Source: UBA1189 sp045612925 (GTDB lineage: Bacteria > Bacteroidota > Bacteroidia > Bacteroidales > Bacteroidaceae). Taken from it: a DNA stretch of 30,603 bases. Both the position numbers and the translations under genes were made by a program. Under the pieces are notes generated by a model. That model had not been told where the DNA came from. It made no database searches and worked only from the letters and a program-made list of their open reading frames with translations. Of this stretch, positions 1 through 6,945 are shown one piece after another. Every line of letters starts with the position of its first letter. The first letter of the stretch is position 1. The DNA lies in assembly GCA_045612925.1 (NCBI GenBank), contig JAZKZX010000028.1, forward strand, positions 1 to 30,603, read 5' to 3'.

Positions 1-1147
1 CATGGAGGCGCTCAACGTGTTGCCCCCCACCATCGAACCCCATGCCTCGGGTCACATCATCGAGCAGATTGCTCTGGTGAAGGAGATTCTCGACAATGGC
101 TATGCCTATGAGAGCGAGGGCTCGGTATACTTCGATGTGGAGAAGTACAACCGCGACCACCGCTACGGCAAGCTCTCGGGCCGCAACCTCGACGACGTGC
201 TCAACACCAGCCGCGACAACCTCGACGGACAGAGCGAGAAGCGCAACCCCGTGGACTTTGCCCTGTGGAAGAAGGCACAGCCCGAGCACATCATGCGCTG
301 GCCCTCACCCTGGAGCGACGGCTTCCCCGGATGGCACTGCGAGTGCACCGCGATGGGTAAGAAATACCTGGGCGAGCACTTCGACATCCATGGTGGTGGC
401 ATGGACCTCGTGTTCCCCCACCACGAGTGCGAGATAGCACAGAGCGTGGCCAGCCAGGGCGACGACATGGTGCGCTACTGGGTGCACAACAACATGATCA
501 CCATCAACGGACAGAAGCTGGGTAAGTCATACAACAACTTCATCAACCTGAGCGAGTTCTTCGCCGGCTCACACCCCTTGTTGGAGCAGCCCTATAGTCC
601 CATGACTATCCGCTTCTTCATCTTGCAGGCACACTATCGCAGCACGGTAGACTTCGGCAACGAGGCCTTGCAGGCTTCAGAGAAGGGACTCAACCGCCTG
701 CTCGAAGCATGGAGCAGCCTCGAGCGCATCACTCCCGCCGATGCCTCTACGGTAGATGTGAGCGGCCTCCGCGCCAAGTGCTACGAGGCGATGAGCGACG
801 ACCTCAACACGCCTATCGTCATCAGCCATCTCTTCGATGCTGCACGCCTCATCAATCAGGTGGTGGACAAGAAGGAGACCATCAGCGCTGCAGACCTGGC
901 TGAGCTGAAAGAGGTGTTCTCCATATTCCTCTTCGACATACTCGGTTTGCAGGCACAGCAAGGTGGTGACAATAGCGGTCGCGAGGAGGCCTTCGGCAAG
1001 GTGGTAGACATGCTGCTCGAGCAGCGCGCCATCGCCAAAGCCAACAAGGACTGGGCTACGAGCGACAAGATACGCAACGAGCTCGCTGCACTGGGCTTCG
1101 AGATCAAGGATACCAAGGAGGGCTGCACCTGGAAGTTGAACAAGTAA
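1..1147 (+). CDS. cysS: Cysteinyl-tRNA synthetase, 5'-truncated by window edge
   Basis: Charges tRNA-Cys with cysteine (class I aminoacyl-tRNA synthetase, cytoplasm). The visible 381 residues are the C-terminal part of a protein usually about 460-490 aa; the ATG at position 2 is an internal methionine, and the HIGH motif lies upstream of the window. Visible: the HASGHI segment, the zinc-site region around CECTAMGKKYLG and HGGGMDLVFPHHE, and the signature loop as KLGKS (canonical KMSKS) in GQKLGKSYNNF. The C-terminal helical bundle follows, ending ...CTWKLNK. The stop is followed within a few bases by a GC-rich inverted-repeat element. Identification is firm; only the true start is unseen. Confidence 0.95.
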   Translation, partial: MEALNVLPPTIEPHASGHIIEQIALVKEILDNGYAYESEGSVYFDVEKYNRDHRYGKLSGRNLDDVLNTSRDNLDGQSEKRNPVDFALWKKAQPEHIMRWPSPWSDGFPGWHCECTAMGKKYLGEHFDIHGGGMDLVFPHHECEIAQSVASQGDDMVRYWVHNNMITINGQKLGKSYNNFINLSEFFAGSHPLLEQPYSPMTIRFFILQAHYRSTVDFGNEALQASEKGLNRLLEAWSSLERITPADASTVDVSGLRAKCYEAMSDDLNTPIVISHLFDAARLINQVVDKKETISAADLAELKEVFSIFLFDILGLQAQQGGDNSGREEAFGKVVDMLLEQRAIAKANKDWATSDKIRNELAALGFEIKDTKEGCTWKLNK

Positions 1148-1150
1148 ATA

Positions 1151-1287
1151 GGGGAGGCCTCCCCCAACCCCCTCCCGAAGAGGGGGCTTTCGGGCATCGT
1201 GGTCTTCTTTGTATGGTTGAATCTAAATGAAATTCTATCTAAAAACTCCCCTCCATAGAGGGATGGGTTGGGGGAGGGTCCTCCCCA
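1151..1287. repeat. Paired inverted GC-rich repeat element (copy 1)
   Basis: Two related arms in opposite orientation: 1151-1193 (core GGCCTCCCCCAACCCCC, then a short C5/G5 hairpin) and 1241-1287, whose reverse complement has the same CCTCCCCCAACCC core. About 47 bp separate them. The first arm sits just after the cysS stop and could act as a terminator hairpin. The second arm overlaps the first codons of the next gene if that gene starts at 1227. A related pair lies at 13347-13422. The layout resembles REP/BIME-type bacterial repeats; calling it a mobile family is inference. Confidence 0.75.
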
Positions 1288-2246
1288 TATTGTTTATGGC
1301 TTTGCTTCTTGTCGCATGTGGCGGCAAGAAGCAAAATGCTACTACCTCGCAGCCCCAGGCTCCCGTGGTGGTGCCTGCCTTCAATGCCGACAGTGCCTAT
1401 CACTACACCGCCGAGCAGGTGGCCTTCGGTCCTCGTGTGCCCAATAGCGAGGCGCACCGTGCCTGTGGCGATTGGCTCGAGAGCGAACTGGAGCGTTTGG
1501 GCGCACAGGTAAAGGCGCAGCACATCACCCTGCGCGCCTACGATGGCACCATACTTGCTGCTCGCAACATCATCGGCTCTTACAAGCCCGAGCTGAAGAA
1601 ACGCGTGCTGCTGTGCGCCCATTGGGACAGTCGTCCCTGGGCCGATGCTGATCCCGACCCCAAGAATCATCGCACCCCCATACTCGGGGCCAATGACGGT
1701 GCCAGTGGCGTGGGCGTACTCCTCGAGGTGGCGCGCCAACTGCAGGCACAGCCTACAGAGGTGGGTATCGACATCATCTTCTTCGATGCCGAAGACTATG
1801 GCACCCATGCCGAAGACGAATCGCCTGCCGATGGCATCACCTGGTGTCTCGGTTCGCAGTACTGGGCTCGTGTGCCCCATGTGCCCAACTATATGGCACG
1901 CTTTGGCATACTGCTCGATATGGTGGGCGGCAAGGATGCCCGTTTCCACCGCGAAGGAGTGTCAGACTACTTTGCCAAGCATGTCGTAGATAAGGTGTGG
2001 GCTGCTGCCCATGCCAGTGGCAATGGTCAGTGGTTCCCCTATGCCGATGGCGGACAGATCACGGATGACCACTTGCCCATCAACCAGATTGCCCGCATTC
2101 CCTGTATTGACATCATCGGGCACTATCCCGAGACAGGCTTTGCACCCACCTGGCACACCATGGACGACACGATGGAGGGCATAGACCCCACCGTGCTCCG
2201 CGCCGTAGGACAGACGGTGTTGCAGGTGATCTATAATGAGAAGTAA
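1227..2246 (+). CDS. M28-family lipoprotein, probable type II glutaminyl-peptide cyclotransferase
   Basis: Likely a periplasmic, membrane-anchored zinc enzyme of the M28 fold; in Bacteroidales close relatives convert N-terminal glutamine to pyroglutamate. A hydrophobic segment ends in the lipobox LLVAC (Cys31 from the 1227 start). Metal-site motifs appear in order: AHWDSRPWAD, GANDGASGVGVLLE, IIFFDAEDYG, WCLGSQYWA, LLDMVGG, and a late His in APTWHTMDD. The 339-aa length fits. The start is uncertain: with ATG 1227, residues about 7-19 are encoded by a GC-rich repeat arm; ATG 1263 gives 327 aa and keeps the signal sequence. A plain M28 aminopeptidase is the alternative. The downstream acetyltransferase gene is separated only by a tandem repeat. 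Confidence 0.8.
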   Translation: MKFYLKTPLHRGMGWGRVLPILFMALLLVACGGKKQNATTSQPQAPVVVPAFNADSAYHYTAEQVAFGPRVPNSEAHRACGDWLESELERLGAQVKAQHITLRAYDGTILAARNIIGSYKPELKKRVLLCAHWDSRPWADADPDPKNHRTPILGANDGASGVGVLLEVARQLQAQPTEVGIDIIFFDAEDYGTHAEDESPADGITWCLGSQYWARVPHVPNYMARFGILLDMVGGKDARFHREGVSDYFAKHVVDKVWAAAHASGNGQWFPYADGGQITDDHLPINQIARIPCIDIIGHYPETGFAPTWHTMDDTMEGIDPTVLRAVGQTVLQVIYNEK

Positions 2247-2255
2247 GAGGGGGGG

Positions 2256-2364
2256 TAACGATTAACGATTAAAGTTTAACGATTAACGATTAAGGTTTAA
2301 CGATTAAAGATTAACGATTAAGGTTTAACGATTAAAGATTAACGATTAAGGTTTAACGATTAAC
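2256..2364. repeat. 28-bp tandem repeat built from TTAACGATTAA
   Basis: Three consecutive 28-bp units start at 2281, 2309 and 2337. The first two are identical; the third differs only in its last base. A partial, slightly divergent unit covers 2256-2280. Each unit contains two GATTAA-type hexads and one GGTTTAACG. The array fills nearly the whole 121-bp gap between the M28 stop (2246) and the ATG at 2368, ending three bases before that ATG. No ribosome-binding site and no TAnnTTTG promoter is visible within it. Confidence 0.9.
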
Positions 2365-2367
2365 GCG

Positions 2368-2991
2368 ATGAAGCACGAAGTCAATCCCCAAGATACTACC
2401 CGAGCCTATGCCTTTGAGATGTGGATGAATGCCCCCATGCCTATGGTGACATTCTTCAAGACACTCGATGTATCGCGTCTCGTGAAGGTGAGCAAGCGCA
2501 GAGGATTGAAGTTCAACATGCTCATGTGCTACTGCATCGGCAAGGCCGCAAGTCAGGTGAAGGAGTTCTACTTACTCCCCGTAGGCGATAAGTTGATGCA
2601 GTACGATGACATCGCAGTGAATACCATCGTAGCCAATTGTAAGGGGGAAGTGAGTTCGTGTGACATTCCCTTCACGGAAGATTTGGAGCAGTTCAATCGC
2701 GACTATTTGCGTCTTACGAGGCAAGTTGCTGAAAGTTGCATCGACCACGACTTGTCAGAGGGCAGTATGGTCATAGGCACATCGGCTTTAGCGCAATATG
2801 AAATTGATGGCGCCGTGGGTATGTATAGCGGCATCTTCAATAATCCCTTCCTCATTTGGGGAAAGTATAGGCGACAGTTGTTGAAGACGACATTGACCAT
2901 CTCATTCCAGTTTCACCACACGCAGATGGATGGCGCCCATGCTGCCCAGTTCCTTGGTATTATTCAGCAAGAGATTGATAATTTACGCTAA
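2368..2991 (+). CDS. Chloramphenicol acetyltransferase-family protein
   Basis: A 207-aa protein with the length and C-terminal active-site signature of type A chloramphenicol acetyltransferases: FQFHHTQMDGAHAAQFL matches HHxxxDG, so His184 is the predicted catalytic base and Asp188 the structural aspartate. The N-terminal half contains FNMLMCYCIGKAA, a typical family segment. The fold is trimeric and cytoplasmic and uses acetyl-CoA. Whether this chromosomal homologue acts on chloramphenicol is not shown by sequence; the context (next to sufE, no mobile genes) points to a native enzyme of unknown substrate rather than an acquired resistance gene. It starts right after a 28-bp tandem repeat and is 20 bp upstream of sufE, so the two are probably co-transcribed. 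Confidence 0.85.
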   Translation: MKHEVNPQDTTRAYAFEMWMNAPMPMVTFFKTLDVSRLVKVSKRRGLKFNMLMCYCIGKAASQVKEFYLLPVGDKLMQYDDIAVNTIVANCKGEVSSCDIPFTEDLEQFNRDYLRLTRQVAESCIDHDLSEGSMVIGTSALAQYEIDGAVGMYSGIFNNPFLIWGKYRRQLLKTTLTISFQFHHTQMDGAHAAQFLGIIQQEIDNLR

Positions 2992-3011
2992 ACACTAAAC
3001 TCTAAACAAAA

Positions 3012-3440
3012 ATGAGTATCAACGAAATACAAGACCAAATCATCGAAGAGTTCAGCGAGTTGGACGATTGGATGGACAAGTACCAACTCCTCATCGACCT
3101 CGGTAGCGAGCAGGAGCCCTTGGCCGAGGAGTACAAGACCGACAGCAACCTCATCGAGGGCTGCCAAAGCCGTGTATGGCTGCAGGCCGACGAGGTAGAC
3201 GGGCGCCTCATCTTCCAGGCCGAGAGCGATGCCCTCATCGTGAAGGGTATCGTGAGCCTTTTGGTAAAGGTGCTCTCCGGTCACACCGCCGAAGAGATTG
3301 CCGATGCCGACCTCTACTTCATCGAGGAGATAGGTCTCAAGGAGCACCTCTCGCCCACCCGCAGCAATGGCCTCGTAGCCATGGTGAAGCAGATGCGCCT
3401 CTATGCCCTCGCCTACAAGGCACGCCACGCACAGGCGTGA
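3012..3440 (+). CDS. sufE: SufE-family cysteine desulfurase activator
   Basis: Sulfur acceptor that takes persulfide from the SufS cysteine desulfurase and passes it to the SufBCD Fe-S scaffold, in the cytoplasm. The 142-aa length is normal. The key cysteine is in IEGCQSRVWL (Cys51, the same number as in Escherichia coli SufE). The C-terminal half holds the usual GIVSLLVKVLSGHTAEEI segment. It lies 20 bp after the acetyltransferase gene with no terminator between. No other suf genes are in the window. The region downstream (3441-3897) has no intact gene. Confidence 0.93.
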   Translation: MSINEIQDQIIEEFSELDDWMDKYQLLIDLGSEQEPLAEEYKTDSNLIEGCQSRVWLQADEVDGRLIFQAESDALIVKGIVSLLVKVLSGHTAEEIADADLYFIEEIGLKEHLSPTRSNGLVAMVKQMRLYALAYKARHAQA

Positions 3441-3470
3441 TGCGCCCAGCTACCCGCACTGATGGTGTAG

Positions 3471-3542
3471 GGGCAGTATTTTGATAGCTCTGTCTACAAT
3501 GCTATGGCTGCCATTCAAGCTGAGTTGGCAAATGTGAGATAG
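3471..3542 (+). pseudogene. Possible 3'-end remnant of a lost gene (23 codons)
   Basis: After an in-frame TAG at 3468-3470, 23 sense codons read like ordinary protein (QYFDSSVYNAMAAIQAELA and a few more residues), then stop at 3540-3542. The stop lies 21 bp before the hairpin terminator at 3564-3593, which is normal spacing for a real gene end. No start or upstream coding continuation is visible; sufE occupies the sequence before it in another frame. It may be the tail of a deleted gene or chance; the family is not recognised. Confidence 0.35.
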
Positions 3543-3563
3543 TGCAAGCGCATACAACAAAAC

Positions 3564-3593
3564 AAAAAGGCCCCTTCGCAAAGGAGCCTTTTT
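3564..3593. terminator. Bidirectional intrinsic terminator
   Basis: Stem AAAAAGGC pairs with GCCTTTTT, extended inward by CCTT/AAGG across one C-A mismatch, with loop CGCA. It has a T-run on both strands, so it can serve the + strand remnant ending at 3542 and the - strand remnant ending at 3615. Confidence 0.8.
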
Positions 3594-3614
3594 TGTTTGA
3601 TCATGACTTGACAC

Positions 3615-3740
3615 TTAGAAGCGGAAGCCTATCTTCATCTGGGGAGCAGCCAAGAAGCCAACATAGTGATGAAATGTGTTTCCGTAGCCTATCGGCAAAT
3701 ATTGCGAAAGATACCATTGCCAACCTTTACCAAACTTCCC
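3615..3740 (-). pseudogene. C-terminal remnant of an outer-membrane beta-barrel protein
   Basis: Reading the - strand from 3740 gives 41 residues that include WQWYLSQYLPIGYGN and end in APQMKIGFRF followed by TAA. A C-terminal beta-strand ending in Phe-Arg-Phe is typical of outer-membrane barrels recognised by BamA. Immediately upstream is an in-frame TAG (3741-3743); beyond it the same frame stays open back to about 3825 but is not recognisable, and the hairpin at 3841-3870 blocks any longer gene. So only a gene end remains. The antisense + strand ORF (3542-3826) overlaps it entirely and could instead be the conserved element; the - strand reading is favoured by the barrel-like end and the terminator placed 21 bp downstream. 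Confidence 0.45.
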
Positions 3741-3840
3741 CTATCTACACAATACTCGCGGCAGATGTAAGTGAAAATCTGTTAAATGAAGAAAATATAA
3801 GTATGTTGTACAGCATCTTTTCATAAAGGCACATAATTAG

Positions 3841-3870
3841 CGAGGGAGGGCACTGCGGTGCCCTCCCTCG
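3841..3870 (-). terminator. Strong hairpin after the GH109 gene
   Basis: CGAGGGAGGGCAC pairs perfectly with GTGCCCTCCCTCG around loop TGCG (13 bp). It lies 27 bp past the stop of the - strand gene ending at 3898. There is no clear T-run, so it may act as a 3'-end stabilising hairpin as much as a terminator. Confidence 0.65.
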
Positions 3871-3897
3871 TCGTTAGGAGTGTATTTCGTGAAGAAA

Positions 3898-5538
3898 TTA
3901 CTTCTTGATAGCCTCGGCAATCATAGCCTCTGCCTGTGCTACAGCAGCGTTGTATGCCTCTGTGGCAGCAGCCTTGTCGGCCTCGGGAGCAGCCTTCACT
4001 GCATCGTAGAGAGCCCAGAGGTTGCAAGCAGCGGTAGCTACCTTCTGTGCAGCGGTGTAAGCAGCGGCAGCAGCCTCAGTAGCAGCCTCCTCCTCAGCGG
4101 GAGCATAAGCGTGCTTGTAGCCCTGTACATCGTTCCAGTGACCGCGTGTGAAGTCGGGGAAGGTTACAGCTGCGCAGTTGTTGTCCATAGAGATGGTACC
4201 GAGCTCGGCGAGTGAGCACCACTCAGCGAGGTCATATACGTCCATGTCGAGGGGAAGACCATTCTGGAGGCAGTATACGAGACGTGCGTCCATGATGTAG
4301 TCCATACCACCGTGACCCATGTGACGACCCATTTCGCCGTACTTGGTGAGGATGGGGTGGTAGTACTTCTTCTCGAGGGCAGCCTTCTGCTCGGCATTGA
4401 TGAAGCCGTGAGCGTTGAGGTTGTCTACCTGGGGAGCATCTGTGCCCTTGAATACCTCGCCTGAGAGAGCATACTCGGGTGTGGGATACTTGGTAGCATA
4501 ACCCTTAGTGCCGGTGAGCTTGAACAAACGGTTGTAGGGCTGGGGAGTCATCACATTGTGCTGGATCTCAACAACCTTACCCTTGGCTGTACGCATGAGG
4601 GTGGTAGTGTGGTCGCCATTGCGGAACTCGGTGCACTCCTCGCCAGTCTTGTTCTCAACCCACTCCTTACCTACGAAACTCTCGGTGTCCATAGCGGTGA
4701 GGGTGGTGAAGCGGTCGCCACGGTGAATGTTCATGCACTGTGCTACGGGGCCAAGGCCGTGAGTAGCGTATACATCACCACGGTTCTCCATGTTGTACTT
4801 CATACGCCAGTGGAGGTTGTCAACATCGTTGTCGTTGGGGTCGATCCAGTAGTAGTCCCAGAACCACTCGAGACCATGGATGTAAGCACCCTCGGCACGG
4901 ATAACCTCACCGAAGATACCGTCCTGTGCCATAGCAAGGGCGTTCATCTCGTAGTAGTCGTAGCAGCAGTTCTCGAGGATGAAGCAGTGGAGGCGAGTCT
5001 GCTCAGAGAGGTCGATGAGCTCCCAGCACTGCTGGAGGTTCATAGCTGAAGGTACCTCGATGGCAGCGTGCTTGCCATTCTGCATGGCGCACTTTGCTAC
5101 GGGGAAGTGGTGGTTCCAGTCGGTAGCGATATACACGAGGTCGATGTCGTCGCGCTTGCAGAGCTCTTCGTAGCCCTTCTCACCGAAATAGATGTCGGCG
5201 GGCTTCAAACCTTGCTCGCGGAGTGACTTCTGGCAAGCCTCGGCGCGGTTCTGCTCATAGTCGCAGAGAGCTACAATCTCAACACCGGGGATGTGAGCAA
5301 AACGGGTCACAGCACCAGGACCACGCATGCCAAGACCTACGAATGCTACGCGTACGGTCTCGAGCTTGGGGGCGGTGAGGCCGAGTACATGCTCCTGACC
5401 TGCGGGGCGCTCGGGAGTCTCAACTACGATTGTACCTTTGTCCCAATGGTATGCGGTACCATAAGGAGACACTTGCTTTTGGGCACAGCTTGCGAAGAGC
5501 ACAGCTATTACCAAAGAGAAAATGTGTTTTACTTTCAT
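3898..5538 (-). CDS. GH109-like Gfo/Idh/MocA family lipoprotein
   Basis: NAD-dependent oxidoreductase-fold protein of the GH109 type; characterised members are alpha-N-acetylgalactosaminidases that use bound NAD. The start at MKVKHIFSLVIAVLFASC gives a lipoprotein signal with lipobox Cys18; an upstream ATG at 5592 would bury it. The Rossmann motif is VAFVGLGMRGPGAV, followed by ALCDYEQNRAE, DLVYIATDWNHHF, AIEVPSAMNLQQCWEL, ATHGLGPVAQ and the late GHGGMDYIMDARLVYCLQNG and AEWCSLAELG segments. Substrate specificity is inferred from family resemblance only. The last roughly 70 residues are an alanine/glutamate-rich, probably helical tail, longer than I expect for the family. It diverges from the histidine kinase gene and has a good promoter at 5590-5621. 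Confidence 0.85.
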   Translation of the reverse strand: MKVKHIFSLVIAVLFASCAQKQVSPYGTAYHWDKGTIVVETPERPAGQEHVLGLTAPKLETVRVAFVGLGMRGPGAVTRFAHIPGVEIVALCDYEQNRAEACQKSLREQGLKPADIYFGEKGYEELCKRDDIDLVYIATDWNHHFPVAKCAMQNGKHAAIEVPSAMNLQQCWELIDLSEQTRLHCFILENCCYDYYEMNALAMAQDGIFGEVIRAEGAYIHGLEWFWDYYWIDPNDNDVDNLHWRMKYNMENRGDVYATHGLGPVAQCMNIHRGDRFTTLTAMDTESFVGKEWVENKTGEECTEFRNGDHTTTLMRTAKGKVVEIQHNVMTPQPYNRLFKLTGTKGYATKYPTPEYALSGEVFKGTDAPQVDNLNAHGFINAEQKAALEKKYYHPILTKYGEMGRHMGHGGMDYIMDARLVYCLQNGLPLDMDVYDLAEWCSLAELGTISMDNNCAAVTFPDFTRGHWNDVQGYKHAYAPAEEEAATEAAAAAYTAAQKVATAACNLWALYDAVKAAPEADKAAATEAYNAAVAQAEAMIAEAIKK

Positions 5539-5589
5539 AATAGATGAATTAATATTAGGTGAATAAATAAAAATGTTCGTTACAGCATG

Positions 5590-5621
5590 CAAAAATACAG
5601 CGAGATATTCTGAATAACAAA
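5590..5621 (-). promoter_or_regulatory. Bacteroidota promoter for the GH109 gene
   Basis: On the - strand: TTTG (5621-5618), 20 bp, then TATTTTTG (5597-5590), a full match to TAnnTTTG. It lies about 50 bp upstream of the ATG at 5538 and supports that start over 5592, which would sit at the promoter itself. Confidence 0.75.
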
Positions 5622-5737
5622 GATTTTACCTCTTTTTTTGCGTTTGTGGAGATTTTGGCAGTATTGCCGTATACGATTTGGGGAGTTTGTGCGTTTATCC
5701 ATTTAGTAGAAAAAATAAGAAAAGATATACTATTGCT

Positions 5738-6886
5738 ATGGAATGGATCAATCGCACTCGCACAATAAAGTTTGCACTCATCCTTATTGCCGTGATGCTC
5801 GGTGTGGCATCGCTCGTGTTCTCTAACCACCTGGTGCGCGACCTCGCCCGGGAAGAGTCGACCCGCATGGAGATATGGGCAGAGGCTATGCGCACCTTCA
5901 ATGATGCTGATGAGGGCACTGACCTCAGCCTTGTGCTCACCGTCATCAGGAGCAACAACACTATCCCCGTCATCGTGCTTGATAACAAAGGCGGCATCGA
6001 AAGCTATAGCAATATAGCTATTCGCGGCACCGACACGCTGGGCTACCTCATGCAGCGGGCAGCAGCGATGAGAGAGGCAGAGCATATCATCCGTATGGAT
6101 ATGAGTGAGCCGGGCGAGTTCTATGATGTGTGCTACGATGACTCGCTCATGCTGAAACGGCTGGAGATATACCCCTATCTGCAATTTGGGGTGTTCATGA
6201 TATTCCTTGCCGTGGCACTATTCGCCCTACTCAGCATGAAACGCTCTGAGCAAAACCGCGTGTGGGTGGGGCTCTCCAAGGAGACTGCTCACCAGTTGGG
6301 TACGCCCATATCGTCGCTCATGGCATGGACGGAGATACTGCGCACTACCTATCCCGAGGATGAACTCATTCCCGAGATGAGCAAGGATGTACACCGGCTC
6401 GAGATCATTGCCGAGCGATTTTCGAAAATTGGCTCGTTGCCCGAGACTACTCCCGAGAACCTCGGCGAGGCATTGCAGCGCGTGGTAGAGTATATCAACC
6501 GTCGTTCATCAGAGCATGTGACCATCCATTTTCGTCAACCCGAAAGGCCTATCATAGTGCGCATGTGCAGCCCGCTCTTCGAGTGGGTCATCGAGAACCT
6601 ATGCAAGAATGCCATTGATGCCATGAATGGAGAGGGGAGCATACATATTCATGTGGCGCAGACTGATGAGCGCGTCTACATTGATGTGGAGGATACGGGT
6701 AAGGGTATACACAAGGGGCAATGGAGTAGTGTGTTTACACCCGGATTTACCACCAAGAAACGCGGCTGGGGGTTAGGATTGTCGTTGGCCAAACGTATCA
6801 TTGAGAGTTATCACAAGGGACGTATCTACATCAAGCACTCTGAACTGAACAAGGGTACCACTTTCTGCATCGAACTGAAAAAGTAA
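5738..6886 (+). CDS. Membrane sensor histidine kinase, no adjacent response regulator
   Basis: Inner-membrane two-component sensor of 382 aa from ATG 5738 (MEWINRTRT); an in-frame ATG at 5678 adds 20 unlikely residues. Transmembrane segments lie near residues 11-30 and 148-167 and enclose a periplasmic sensor region of about 115 residues. No HAMP domain is evident. The H-box is KETAHQLGTPISSL with His185; the residue after His is Gln rather than the usual Glu/Asp. The ATPase motifs follow: ENLCKNAIDAM (N-box), DVEDTGKGI (G1), FTPGFTTK (F-box), KRGWGLGLSLAK (G2). No response regulator is next to it, so the partner is unknown. It diverges from the GH109 gene, but a functional link is only a guess. 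Confidence 0.9.
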   Translation: MEWINRTRTIKFALILIAVMLGVASLVFSNHLVRDLAREESTRMEIWAEAMRTFNDADEGTDLSLVLTVIRSNNTIPVIVLDNKGGIESYSNIAIRGTDTLGYLMQRAAAMREAEHIIRMDMSEPGEFYDVCYDDSLMLKRLEIYPYLQFGVFMIFLAVALFALLSMKRSEQNRVWVGLSKETAHQLGTPISSLMAWTEILRTTYPEDELIPEMSKDVHRLEIIAERFSKIGSLPETTPENLGEALQRVVEYINRRSSEHVTIHFRQPERPIIVRMCSPLFEWVIENLCKNAIDAMNGEGSIHIHVAQTDERVYIDVEDTGKGIHKGQWSSVFTPGFTTKKRGWGLGLSLAKRIIESYHKGRIYIKHSELNKGTTFCIELKK

Positions 6887-6918
6887 TCCTGATAGTGACG
6901 TTATTGGTAAAAAAACTT

Positions 6919-6926
6919 TAACTTTG
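6919..6926 (+). promoter_or_regulatory. Promoter -7 box for the UPF0597 gene
   Basis: TAACTTTG matches TAnnTTTG and lies 20 bp before the ATG at 6946. I do not see a matching -33 TTG at the right spacing. Confidence 0.5.
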
Positions 6927-6945
6927 CAGCAAACAACGAATATCT

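Noticed and set aside
1239..1949. 236-codon - strand ORF opposite the M28 gene
   Set aside because: Antisense shadow; the + strand frame carries the metal-binding motifs.
2368..2991. Acquired chloramphenicol-resistance gene
   Set aside because: The fold and active-site motif match, but the gene is embedded in a core operon with sufE, has no mobile-element flanks and no base-composition break that I can see; substrate is unproven.
3542..3826. 94-codon + strand ORF containing DTIANLYQTSPIYTILAADV
   Set aside because: It begins in the terminator, is antisense to the barrel-like gene end at 3615-3740, and has no promoter. It remains possible that this strand is the meaningful one in a dispersed repeat, so it is noted here and not called.
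4558..5049. 163-codon + strand ORF opposite the GH109 gene
   Set aside because: Antisense shadow of a firmly identified gene; Val/Leu-rich mirror composition.
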